From Meghimatium bilineatum (Eukaryota > Mollusca > Gastropoda > Stylommatophora > Philomycidae): a stretch of DNA of 64,000 nt. The stretch lies in the NCBI GenBank assembly GCA_034231615.1, contig CM067298.1:26182528-26246527 (forward strand). The letters run 5' to 3'. Within the stretch, counting starts at the first letter, position 1. Each line of letters opens with the position of its first letter. Under the pieces are notes generated by a model. That model made no database searches, was not told the origin of the DNA, and was given only the letters and a program-made list of their open reading frames with translations. A program made the translations under genes and the position numbers. Below are positions 55,764-64,000 of this stretch, piece by piece.

Positions 55764-58700
55764 CTATATCTGCAATTCTGTCTCCTTAATAAAACTCACT
55801 GTCTTTTGTAGTTCATACAGTGTCCCATAGAGCTTTGATTCCAGTGTTGTTTCCTCTGGCCAATATGTCTGCCTCAGCGTTTCATGCTCAGAACACGCTT
55901 GAAGTATATGTTTGGCACTCTGTACTGCCTGTCCACATGTACACATGGCCGTGTTGCCAATCTTGAACTTTGTATACATGTGACTGCGGAGTCGGTTGTG
56001 TCCTGTTCTGAGACGTAGAATTATAACTTGTTCTGATCTGTTCATAATGTGATAGTCATCTTGTGTTGGTGTTTGTGGCTTTCTTATTGACTTGATCATC
56101 TGTTTTTTCTGATGGTAGGTGATTGGTATATCTGGTTGATCTTCGGCAGCACCTTCCTTAGCCAGTTGGTCTGCTTTTTCATTTCCTGGTATTCCACAGT
56201 GAGAGGGTATCCACTGCATGGTTACCCTATACTGGTAAGACAATTCGCTAAGTAGTTTTTTTAAGTCTGTTAGTTTTCCAGACTGGAGAGCTTGAAGCAC
56301 TGACCTTGCATCTGTCAGGAATACCACAGGCTGTAGGTCAGAGTTGGAGTTCAGCAGTTTTTTAGCTGCCACAGTAATTGCCTGGATTTCTGCATCATAA
56401 TTATTGCAGAATTTTCCTGTCGGTGTTCTGATTGTATCTCTAGGCTTGTGTGGATATTCTATATATACACCTGCACCCCCATTCCTCACAGCATTCTGTG
56501 CTGACCCATCTGTGTATACTCTGACCCATATATCTTGTGGATATTCCTCGTCCAGGAAACTGAGGGTGACTGTCCTCCGCTGCACACTGTTCTGTTCGTC
56601 CTCGCTTAGTATTCCTTTCACATGGGTCTGAATGTATATTGGCATTCCATGCCTTTCACTCCATGGGGTTTGTTCTGGTACAGACCTTAAGGGGCTGTCA
56701 ACTTCAGGTAGGTCTGTAAGTTGTCTACGGAGTCGTTTAGCTTGATGGATAAAGCTGCTTCTTTTCAGTCGCCCCATTGCTAGGTTTTGGAATCTTTCCT
56801 TCATTGGATGACTTGGCATACACTGAAACTTTTCCGCTTGAATTAGTACTTTTGTGTCTCTGCGTTCGCCAAGTGTTTGCATTCTTCCCATTTTCTGCAT
56901 CTCTGCTATGGGTGTTGATTTCATTGCTCCCAACATTATTCTAAGTGCCTGGTTTTGCACTTTATCTAGATCTTGTAATGTGGTGTTTGATGCAGGACAC
57001 CACGCAGCTGAACCATATTCCAGGTGTGGTCTTATGCCTTGCTGGTAAACTTTACTGAGTATATTCCCACTGGCTCCCCATGTGGTTCCACTTAGTTTTC
57101 TCAGGATAGCTAACTTCCTCCTGGCTTTTGTTGTTGCTTTGTTTATGTGCTGCTTCCATGTCAGCTTATCATCAAAAGTAACTCCGAGGTATGTTGGTTG
57201 TTTGTCTTCTTTCAAGAGCTCTCCGTCTATCTTGATATGACCGGCTTTTTGTTTTGGTGAGAGGGTAAAGAGTGTAGTGCTGCACTTATCTGTGTTAATG
57301 CTGACACACCATCTATTTGCCCATAAGGTTAGGGCATCGATAGCTCTTTGTATTTGTTTAGTGGCCACTGTCGCGTGTTCTTCAGTGCACCAGATCACCA
57401 GGTCGTCAGCATACATTGCCACTTTGATCCCGTGTGGTAGTTCAGCAACTAGGTCATTGATGTAAACCAAGAAAAGTGTGGGTGACAGGACTCCTCCCTG
57501 GGGGACTCCATGACGCAGTAGGACTTTCTTGCTTTTGCAACCATCTAATTGTACCCTGGCTCTTCTATTATGCAGGTATGCTTTTACCCATTTGTACATT
57601 CTTGAGCTAACCCTGCAATTTTGCAATTTCTTTAGGAGCCCTTCTTTCCAGACCTTATCAAATGCTTTCCTGAGGTCTATCCATGCTGCTAGTACCAGTT
57701 TCTTATCTTGGAAGGCATCCTCAATCTCTTGGGAGAGGTAGGTTGCCTGATCTTCAGTAGAGTAGCACTGTCTGAAACCTGCTTGCTGTGATACCAGAAG
57801 GTTTTCACTTTCAAGGTACCACTGCATCCTAAGATTGATAATGCGTTCCATTGTTTTGCATAGACAGCTTGTGAGGCTGATGGGCCTGTAGTTGGAGACT
57901 GTGTTGCCATCTTTTCCTGATTTGAGGAGAGGTATCATTATTGCTTCTCTCCATGCCTGTGGTACATTACCTGTGGACCAGCTTGTGTTAAAGATTTGCA
58001 GCAGCTTTGCTCTTGCTGCAATTCCCAGGTTTCTAATCATTTCATTGGACACTCCATCAGCTCCAGGGGACTTTTTCATTTTCAATTTGGATATTGCATG
58101 CTCCAGTTCTCTCATTGTGATTGGTGCCTCCATGACTTCAGGTATAGGTTCGTCTTGTCCAATGTTTTGCTGGTTCGCTCGAACCTCCTGTTGTTTGTCT
58201 GGGCTGACTTTGACGTTATTGTCTTCTGCAAAGGAATCTGCAAAGTAATCAGCTGCATGTTTACCTGTTAAAATGTTTTTATCTTTATAAAGTGTGATCC
58301 TGGTATTTCTCCCTGTACCTTCATCATTTAGTTGTTTTACAAGTTTCCATAATTTCCTAGTATCTCTTTCTAGGTTCAGCGACTCTGTTTTTTCTTTCCA
58401 GCTGTTCCGTCTGGCTTGTAACTTGGCTCTTTGAAATTTAGCCTTTGTTTGCTGATATTTGTTGTGATGTTCTTGGCTAGGTCTGTTCTCAGCCTGCTTT
58501 CTAGATGTTTCCATCTCATTTTGCAGCTTTTCCAGTTCATCATTCCAGTAGGGTTTGTAGTTTTTGCATGCCCCCCTGGGTATGGTTTTACTAGCAGCAT
58601 GTAGTATACATCTATTAAATTCACTCACTGCTCTATTGATGTCTTTGTCCAAGTTCATGTCCTTAGCTAGAACACTGGTTAAATGCTGGTACATTTTCCA

Positions 58701-59615
58701 GTCTGCCCTCTTATAGTTCCACCTAGTGAGCATGCTGCTGTCCTTGGTATATTCATTGTGAATTTCCAGAAATACTGGTCTGTGGTCACTACCCCCAAGC
58801 TGCTTTCCAACGACACGTGTGATGTTCCATTCCAGGCCTGGTGAGTAGAATGCCAGGTCTGGTGTAGAGGTGGTGTGCCATGCTCTCGAGTAGAAGGTTG
58901 GTGAGTCAGCTGGCTGGTTAATAAGAATGAGATTATTTTCATCCTGCCAGCTCTCAAGTTCCTCACCTCTCTTGTCGATATGATCGTAGCCCCAGCTCTG
59001 AGAGTGGCTGTTGAAGTCACCACACACCATAAGCCTTTCTTTATCTGGAATTGTGTCTAGTGCCAATGGTTTATCATTTGGGCAGTAGTAGTTCAGGAGA
59101 TGGAATTCTGCACTGTCTGTTTTTAGGTGGAGCATCTGGTATTCTGCCCCGTCCATGTATACTTCCAGCTGACATGCGCTGATATTGTTTTTAACTAGTG
59201 TCAGAATTCCACCCTTTCGCCTGTCTTTTCGGTCAGATCGGTAGCACTGGTAGCCTCTGATCTTGAAGGCTATGTCGCTGCTGAGGTGTGTTTCTTGGAT
59301 ACAGCAAATATTAACTTGTTCTTCACTGAGGACATTTTCAAGTTCCAATTTTTTGCTGTATCCATCTCTTTTACTGTTGACACCCTCAGCATTCCAGTGC
59401 ATTATTTTTATTGGTCGTTTGTTTGTTTGGCCAGTAGCTCTATTCCCTTGCCTCCTGGCTCCTCGGGGCAATTGAGAAGGACTTCCAGTAACTGAGGTTG
59501 GGCCCTTTCGAGGTATAGGGCCCGGCACCGTCCCTGCCTGAACGTCCGCCACAGGGCAGGCACCATAACATTTATTAGATGCAGACATGTTTCCATTGTG
59601 TTTTATGCGTGGCAA
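55764..59615 (-). CDS. LINE polyprotein: endonuclease, reverse transcriptase, RNase H
   Basis: The 1283-residue protein would nick target DNA and reverse-transcribe its own RNA. An apurinic-type endonuclease spans about residues 70-290: IMHWNAEGVN, IQETH (107-110), GDFNSH (199-204), TSTPDLAF and GSDHRPV (275-281). RT spans about 500-820: KKSPGADGVSNEM, AAWIDLRKAFDKVW (Asp647), HGVPQGGVLSPTLFLVYIND (702-721) and MYADDLV (734-740). RNase H spans about 1028-1155: VYTDGS (Asp1036), YDAE (Glu1076), FLTDARS (Asp1102) and HCGIPGNEKADQLA (His1139, Asp1149). A C-terminal CTCG...HILQAC motif (1225-1241) ends it. All catalytic residues I can check are present. The Met at 59615 is the first in the frame; a second Met follows at residue 10. 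The domain order with RNase H fits the I superfamily (Ingi/Nimb type); I cannot place the clade exactly. Confidence 0.95.
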   Translation of the reverse strand: MPRIKHNGNMSASNKCYGACPVADVQAGTVPGPIPRKGPTSVTGSPSQLPRGARRQGNRATGQTNKRPIKIMHWNAEGVNSKRDGYSKKLELENVLSEEQVNICCIQETHLSSDIAFKIRGYQCYRSDRKDRRKGGILTLVKNNISACQLEVYMDGAEYQMLHLKTDSAEFHLLNYYCPNDKPLALDTIPDKERLMVCGDFNSHSQSWGYDHIDKRGEELESWQDENNLILINQPADSPTFYSRAWHTTSTPDLAFYSPGLEWNITRVVGKQLGGSDHRPVFLEIHNEYTKDSSMLTRWNYKRADWKMYQHLTSVLAKDMNLDKDINRAVSEFNRCILHAASKTIPRGACKNYKPYWNDELEKLQNEMETSRKQAENRPSQEHHNKYQQTKAKFQRAKLQARRNSWKEKTESLNLERDTRKLWKLVKQLNDEGTGRNTRITLYKDKNILTGKHAADYFADSFAEDNNVKVSPDKQQEVRANQQNIGQDEPIPEVMEAPITMRELEHAISKLKMKKSPGADGVSNEMIRNLGIAARAKLLQIFNTSWSTGNVPQAWREAIMIPLLKSGKDGNTVSNYRPISLTSCLCKTMERIINLRMQWYLESENLLVSQQAGFRQCYSTEDQATYLSQEIEDAFQDKKLVLAAWIDLRKAFDKVWKEGLLKKLQNCRVSSRMYKWVKAYLHNRRARVQLDGCKSKKVLLRHGVPQGGVLSPTLFLVYINDLVAELPHGIKVAMYADDLVIWCTEEHATVATKQIQRAIDALTLWANRWCVSINTDKCSTTLFTLSPKQKAGHIKIDGELLKEDKQPTYLGVTFDDKLTWKQHINKATTKARRKLAILRKLSGTTWGASGNILSKVYQQGIRPHLEYGSAAWCPASNTTLQDLDKVQNQALRIMLGAMKSTPIAEMQKMGRMQTLGERRDTKVLIQAEKFQCMPSHPMKERFQNLAMGRLKRSSFIHQAKRLRRQLTDLPEVDSPLRSVPEQTPWSERHGMPIYIQTHVKGILSEDEQNSVQRRTVTLSFLDEEYPQDIWVRVYTDGSAQNAVRNGGAGVYIEYPHKPRDTIRTPTGKFCNNYDAEIQAITVAAKKLLNSNSDLQPVVFLTDARSVLQALQSGKLTDLKKLLSELSYQYRVTMQWIPSHCGIPGNEKADQLAKEGAAEDQPDIPITYHQKKQMIKSIRKPQTPTQDDYHIMNRSEQVIILRLRTGHNRLRSHMYTKFKIGNTAMCTCGQAVQSAKHILQACSEHETLRQTYWPEETTLESKLYGTLYELQKTVSFIKETELQI

Positions 59616-59709
59616 CCTGATTATCTGTGCGCCTTTTGGCTGGTTGCCTCCGTCTTCAGCACTCTGCTTACTTGGGCCGGACTATGGTCCTGCTCGAGTG
59701 GGAGTGCCC

Positions 59710-59784
59710 GACCAGTCTTAGTTTCCAGCCTCTGATGGCTGAACTAAGCCCCATCACCACTTCAAGGTTCTGGTCTCGATGGGG
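59710..59784 (-). ncRNA. HDV-like self-cleaving ribozyme fold at the LINE 5' end
   Basis: Numbering from the element's first base (59784): P1 CCCCAUC (1-7) pairs with GAUGGGG (30-36), seven perfect pairs. P2 GACCAG (10-15) pairs with CUGGUC (70-75), six perfect pairs forming the pseudoknot. P3 ACC (17-19) pairs with GGU (27-29), with a 7-nt L3. P1.1 AG (24-25) pairs with CU (37-38), directly after P1. P4 UUCAGCC (42-48) pairs with GGCUGGA (55-61) around a 6-nt loop. J4/2 is AACUAAGA (62-69), whose C64 (base 59721) is placed as the catalytic cytosine and is followed by UAAG. Cleavage would fall between 59785 and 59784, exactly at the junction with the target-site duplication. Such ribozymes release the 5' ends of several known non-LTR elements. 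The first base is C where G is usual. Confidence 0.82.
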
Positions 59785-59799
59785 TAATAGTATTATAAC

Positions 59800-60385
59800 C
59801 AGGTTATAAGCATTCTAATGAAGTTACATATTTTATATATACCTAATTACATGGTACAGATTAATTTAAATATGTAGGCCCTATATGTAAAAAGCAAATG
59901 TCTACTATTGTTGCACCTCTTTATAACCATGCAACACCACAACATTAACAGAAAAGTAAGTAAAGCAAGTCCGCAACAAAATAGAAATATGATCAACAAA
60001 AAGAGCACACATGCAGTTTGTTATCTGAAGTCATATTTTATTGAACTATATCGACAAAATAAAAATTAACTGCCATTACTAAATTTTTATTTTGTATAAG
60101 CTCTGTTTAAAATATTTTCAAATTGTCTATCTTAAAAAACCTTTATGATATGAATATTTTTGAGCTAACCTGAATTTGTAATAATAACTATACTAAAAAG
60201 ATTATGCCCTAAATAATAATAAAAGCATATCTTGTATAGGACATTACTTATCAATGATTGGTCAAATTTTTTTAGACATCGCTTATAAATGTCATTAGCT
60301 TTGCCATAATTAAGTGAAATATTTCAATCTAAGCCAGGCATAGTATCACTTGTAGTATAACAGTTGCAAGATTTAAGCAGAGGTT
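59800..60385. other. No recognisable feature (slit intron)
   Basis: AT-rich intron sequence. Confidence 0.4.
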
Positions 60386-60389
60386 ATTT

Positions 60390-61119
60390 GTCCTCTTTTT
60401 TGACACAGTTAGTCCTGTCTGTGGTGAATTATGGTCTTCTTATGTTATCCAAATTACAATGTCAATACCTGGATTGTATCTAGAATCAGGGGCTGTGTTG
60501 GATTATATAGGAATACCTTTATAATAATGATGAGGTACATACATGGTTCGCTTCAATGGCTTCAAGACAAGCACTGGCTCTTGCCAAAGCCTATATGTTA
60601 ATTAATGAAAATGAAAAGCACCCTCTGCTTGGAATTATTGGTGACATCAAGGGATCAAAAATCAAACATGGGTGTTGTAGATAGCGTAGGCAGAAAGAAT
60701 GATTATGCAGCTGATATTGATACATATATTTAAAGATGAATGAATGACTGAGGATTGAAGACAAAATTGTGTGTTATTGTAAGGCCATCATTAAACTCGG
60801 CCGAGAATTGTTTAATGGGAAAATTAACATTGAAATCAAACAACTGATATCTTATTTTGCTAGAGACTATGAAGCAGTTGTTTACATTTATAGGTCTGCT
60901 GTGAGGTGTTAAAAAATCTGAATCTGATTCATGTGGTCTTTTGAAAAGAAAAGTAATCATTGAGAGGAGTGTAACTTACGATATGACAACATCCAGTATG
61001 AGAATGGATATAGAAGCAGTTACTGTAGCTCATAATTTGGTGGCTGAAACAAAGATCATAGATGGGTGTTTCTGTGTCAGACTTGCAATTCATGATTCAC
61101 AAGGTACAGTCTGGTGGTT
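60390..61119 (+). pseudogene. Nimb-like LINE, left part (C-terminal RT, RNase H)
   Basis: Reads LSVVNYGLLMLSKLQ, QALALAKAYMLINENEKHPL, LGIIGDIKGSKIK, then VTYDMTTSSMRMDIEAVTV and LAIHDSQ. This follows the LINE at 13874-16213 segment by segment (VVEYALAILTLSQ, YLQIHADKEHPL, VTTSSMTMETMAV). It is broken off at the 61120 insertion. Confidence 0.78.
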
Positions 61120-62437
61120 TGTTTGTTTGTTTTTCGTTCGCTCCATTGTAATCATCACGGATATCCGTGCGATTTCCGCCGGGAGCGTGATTACGTTGTG
61201 CCACCGTTATGCGCCATGTAGGCCTAGCACATCCGATTTCGGCATGCCTTGACAATTCGGGTGGGCTACCCTTAGCCTGTGACAGCCTCTATATCTGTCT
61301 CCAGGCACGCGTAGTGGCGACTCTTCGCCCGGACGATTTTTGCTCTCGTCTGACTCGCACGAGATGTTCCACTGTCTATGAACTTGCCTCGTGTAATTGG
61401 ACATCCTGTGCCTGTGCCCATTGGTTACTGAACCGCTTCTCATCCATGAGCCTGGTTCCTTAAGGGGAAGAACTCAACAGAGGAGTTGGACCCTGGCTCT
61501 TTTGCCCTCTTAGCCGAGGTGTCATTCACCGACATAGTGTACCCCTTGTCCAAGTTCGAGATTCACACCACGCGTTTGAGAGCAAGGCGTTCTCGAGCTG
61601 AGCGTCCTTGTCCCAATAGCGCCTGTGCCCATCAGGTACTGAACCCTTTCTCTCTTCAGGTGTATTTCCGGTGTAGGAAAACCTGACAGTAGAGTTGGGC
61701 CAGGGCTAAATCGTTGTCCCTTTTGTGCCTGAGCCCATCGGGTACGGAACCCTTTCTCTCTGCAAGTGCGCTTCCGGTATAGGAAACCTTGACAGTAGAG
61801 TTGGGCCAGGACTACCATCGTTGTCCCTTTCTTGCCTAAGCCCGTCGGATACAGAACCCTTTCTCTTCGCGAGCATATTTCCGGTTTAGGAAAGCTCGAC
61901 ATTAGAGATGGATTAGGTGTTTTTGCTTTACCAAACGCCAATGAATGGGTCTGGGTCTCTGCCTGTAAGGGACACAGGTAACTAGAAGCTCGCCTCGAGC
62001 TGACTAAGCTTGTAGTTCCCCTTTCCAAGGGACTTTTCACTTTCTATTTGCAGTTCGCGCTGTTCTGCCCTTTCATTGTTTCATTGTACTCTGTATGAAA
62101 TCTATTTGTCTCTCGCCATGCATCTACCTTTACGTGCATTTTACATTGGCCGCCCCTCCAATGTTCGGACTGAGCTGACTAGCTTCACTGTATGTCGACA
62201 GTGTCGTTATATGTGGTGATGCTGATGGTGTCGGAGATATTGTCTGTCTCTTGTGCCGTCAAATCTCTTTCTATCTGCTACCTCCACATTCGTGGACACG
62301 ATCCCCAAATGATTTGGCCAGAATCAGCTTGAGCTGCTGTGTTTCTGTTTCCAGGGCGCACCGCGTGGAATACATTTGGGATCTTGGTTATCTGCTAACC
62401 CTGGGTCCGCCTAGAGCAATGCGTTCCCTTTGCACCC
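61120..62437 (-). mobile_element. 1.3-kb non-coding retroelement nested in a LINE
   Basis: A 13-bp direct repeat CAGTCTGGTGGTT lies at 61107-61119 and 62438-62450. The element's 3' end (minus strand, at 61120) is an (AAAC)n tail. Its last ~120 bases ('ggcatgccgaaatcggatgt', 'ggcctacatggcgcat', 'ggtggcacaacgtaat', 'caatggagcgaacgaaa') parallel the SINE A 3' half ('gccatgctgaagttggatgt', 'aggccgaaaggcgcag', 'catgacacaacac', 'gagaatgaacgcag'). It is GC-richer than its surroundings and contains about 106-bp repeats. No convincing ORF. It could be a long SINE-like element or the 3' part of a LINE whose 3' UTR carries repeats. Confidence 0.78.
61405..61915 (-). repeat. About 106-bp tandem repeats inside the 1.3-kb element
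   Basis: The landmark 'gcccat(c/t)(a/g)ggtac(t/g)gaacc' starts at about 61416, 61627, 61733 and 61840: 106-107 bp between the last three, and twice that before. 'ttccggt(g/a)taggaaa' and 'gacagtagagttgggccagg' recur in each clear unit. The spacing is not a multiple of three, so the open frame across them is not conserved coding. Confidence 0.88.
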
Positions 62438-62545
62438 CAGTCTGGTGGTTGAGGGATGGATGGAGTTCATTGTGTCTTCATGTCTGCAGGAAATTGTGTG
62501 TATCTAATGCTAGTTATGCTACAAGGTAATGAAAGAGCTGATATA
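62438..62545 (+). pseudogene. Nimb-like LINE, right part after the nested insertion
   Basis: Resumes the RNase H: GMDGVHCVF, then VMLQGNERADI, the counterpart of VRGNERADQL. The duplicated 13 bases at the break are the target site of the nested element. Confidence 0.68.
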
Positions 62546-62588
62546 TAATTAATATTGAATTCTTCTAGGGTAAAATGGAATAAGATAA

Positions 62589-62830
62589 TGCCAATGTGTT
62601 TCCGGGTCTAAAAGAGAAAAAATGAATAGTGACAGCATTACCTGCCACACATATCAGAAGAGGTGACTAAAGAGGTTTTGGTGGTGGGGTTGACTGTTCA
62701 ATCCAATAGAATGTCAAAGTGACCTGAAAGACATGCTGCAGTCAGTCATGTCAGGCCAAAAGATGCAGATAATGCAGTCAAGTTATAAATCATGAGGCAA
62801 TACATCCGCTCTCTGTACTCATCATCATGA
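62589..62830 (+). mobile_element. SINE A copy, diverged
   Basis: Reads 'aatgtgtttccgggtctaaa', 'tatcagaagaggtgactaa', 'gttggactgttcaatcc'-like hairpin text, 'gtcatgtcaggccaaaagat', 'gtataaatcatga' and 'ccgctctctgtactc'. The tail is lost. Confidence 0.6.
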
Positions 62831-62959
62831 CCATAAAACCCATAAACCATCAGGGTCATAAGAATCTCACTCTGGAAACATCAACAAAAAATGTTTGTTA
62901 TGCCTCTCAGTTATCAGTTCTTTGTTTGAGTCTGTAGAATCTTAATCCTGTCCAGTCTT

Positions 62960-63290
62960 TAATATTATCAATCCATACTTTCCTCTGATTTCCTTTTACT
63001 TCCCCCTCAACTGTTCCCTGCAAAATATTTTTAGAAAGAGAATCATGCCTCATCATGTGGCTAAATCACACGTGTTTGCAATGCTTCACTGCTGCCATGA
63101 GATGTTCTTGTTGGCCTGCAAGAGTATTTATTTTGCTTCTCATGTTATGTTAGTTTCATGTTCTGTATAATGGATGCATAATATTCGTCTACAGCAAATG
63201 TATTGAAAAACCTGTATTCTCCTTTCCATTTCTGCTGTAATTGTCCAACTCTCACATCCGTACAAAAGATTAGGTATTATTAGAGATTTA
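62960..63290 (-). pseudogene. LINE fragment, post-RT region (RTE-like family 1)
   Basis: The minus strand reads SLYKSLIIPNLLYGCESWTI, TAEMERRIQVFQYICCRRIL, CIHYTEHETNIT, then (frameshifted) a LQANKNIS-type stretch and K-W-I-NIKDW. It is continuous with text at 62960-63140 and matches 43330-43765. Confidence 0.72.
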
Positions 63291-63294
63291 TATA

Positions 63295-63385
63295 GGCTCT
63301 GGACTACGCACTGCTGGAAATATTGTAGAACTATTGCCTTGCTATAAGAATTTCTATCCGGAATTTGAGAATGAATACATAATAA
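63295..63385 (+). mobile_element. SINE A, 3'-end fragment
   Basis: Reads 'ggctctggactacgcactgc', 'tagaactattgccttgct', 'gaatttgagaatgaatac'. Subfamily of 24635-24815; the tail is A-rich. Confidence 0.5.
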
Positions 63386-63389
63386 GTAA

Positions 63390-64000
63390 AAATTTAAATG
63401 GTAATTTATGTTAAATAAATTATAGCTAATCATTTAAAATATGTTTAAATTTAAGTAATGATAATCTAGTTTGTTCACACTTGATAAAAATAAAAATTAT
63501 TTTAGCCACAGCTTGTTTTTCATTTGATGGTTAATGTGTTAAACTTTGGAATATCTACCCATGATTTTTACAACATAGATATTAACTTTAAAAGCATTAA
63601 TTTTTACAGAAACTGTGAGTTGAAAAAAAAGTGGAGAAAAAAATCCACAAAAGAGCAGTTCTATTCTAACATGGCCAACTGCAGGTAAGACTGTAAGCAT
63701 ACACAAAACTACTTACACACCTTGAAACTGGCAGGTGATAGCAGCAAACACCTGGCTAAAACTTCATTATTGAGTATGTTTCACACGAAAAATATTTGTA
63801 TTAATTACAAATCCCAATAAGAAATCATCTTACTGTGCAATCTATTTCTCTAATTTTAAACTATTAATATCCAGTTAGTTTTAGTGCAATGTTTTATTGA
63901 ATTGAACAATATTTTGTGTACCTAACTTATACGTTATTGAATCAACTTCATATACTCAGAGATGACCTATAGGTAGAATGACCAAATGTTTTTGTGACAA
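63390..64000. other. No recognisable feature (slit intron, window edge)
   Basis: AT-rich. A GT/AG-bounded micro-stretch near 63700-63740 on the minus strand was considered as a slit exon and not accepted. Confidence 0.35.

Larger units (their letters stand above)
55729..59784 (-). mobile_element. Full-length single-ORF LINE of the I superfamily
   Basis: This 4056-bp element is bounded by the 12-bp duplication TAATAGTATTAT at 55717-55728 and 59785-59796. From its 5' end it contains a 169-nt leader that begins with a ribozyme-like fold, one 1283-codon ORF, about 10-20 bases of 3' UTR ending 'caagtgaacg', and a (GAA)n tail. It has no separate gag-like ORF1. It lies in a slit intron in the same orientation as slit. 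An intact ORF, intact ends and matching duplications suggest a recent, possibly active copy. Confidence 0.93.

Noticed and set aside
61522..62040. 172-codon minus-strand frame
   Set aside because: It crosses 106-bp repeats whose length is not a multiple of three, so each unit is read in another frame. That is not conserved coding.
63700..63745. A possible slit micro-exon on the minus strand (ITCQFQ-like)
   Set aside because: Too short, no polypyrimidine tract and no EGF cysteine spacing.

Overview
The window is animal genomic DNA: AT-rich, with small phase-compatible exons split by kilobase introns full of transposon debris, and no operons, Shine-Dalgarno sites or long host ORFs. The repeat content (I/Nimb-like and RTE-like non-LTR elements, mariner, TTAA-flanked piggyBac-like elements, tRNA-derived SINEs) and the Slit architecture (one EGF between the laminin-G and cystine-knot modules) suggest a protostome invertebrate. 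A mollusc is my best guess; this is inference.

Two host genes are recognised, both on the minus strand and both cut by the window edges. Bases 1-10391 hold six N-terminal exons of a sorting nexin 13-like gene: an N-terminal hydrophobic region, then the start of the PXA domain. Every splice phase joins correctly. Bases 47548 to beyond 54180 hold the last three exons of slit: end of an EGF plus laminin-G, then one EGF, then the C-terminal cystine knot with its stop codon. A possible orphan exon lies at 44996-45162.

Most of the rest is mobile DNA. The most complete element is a 4.06-kb single-ORF LINE (55729-59784, minus) in a slit intron. It has an intact 1283-residue endonuclease/reverse transcriptase/RNase H protein, a 12-bp target-site duplication and a (GAA)n tail. 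Its first 75 nt fold convincingly as a self-cleaving ribozyme of the HDV-like double-pseudoknot class, placed exactly at the junction with the target-site duplication. A second LINE (13863-16409) has an inverted 5' piece typical of twin priming and sits inside a SINE. That SINE family (here 'SINE A', about 280 bp) recurs more than ten times and shares its 3' tail, and probably a core, with the 4-kb LINE. A 1.3-kb non-coding retroelement with about 106-bp internal repeats (61120-62437) splits another LINE's RNase H region.

Other structure includes two Penelope-like insertions with inverted arms (34060-34516, 42310-42979), a fold-back element (37620-38220), a GC-rich 51-bp minisatellite (22295-22915), a mariner with terminal inverted repeats (40679-41662) and a 155-bp (AT)n tract. 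Long stretches between 10.9 and 47.5 kb show nothing I can name. Family names rest on motif recognition by eye, without database searches.
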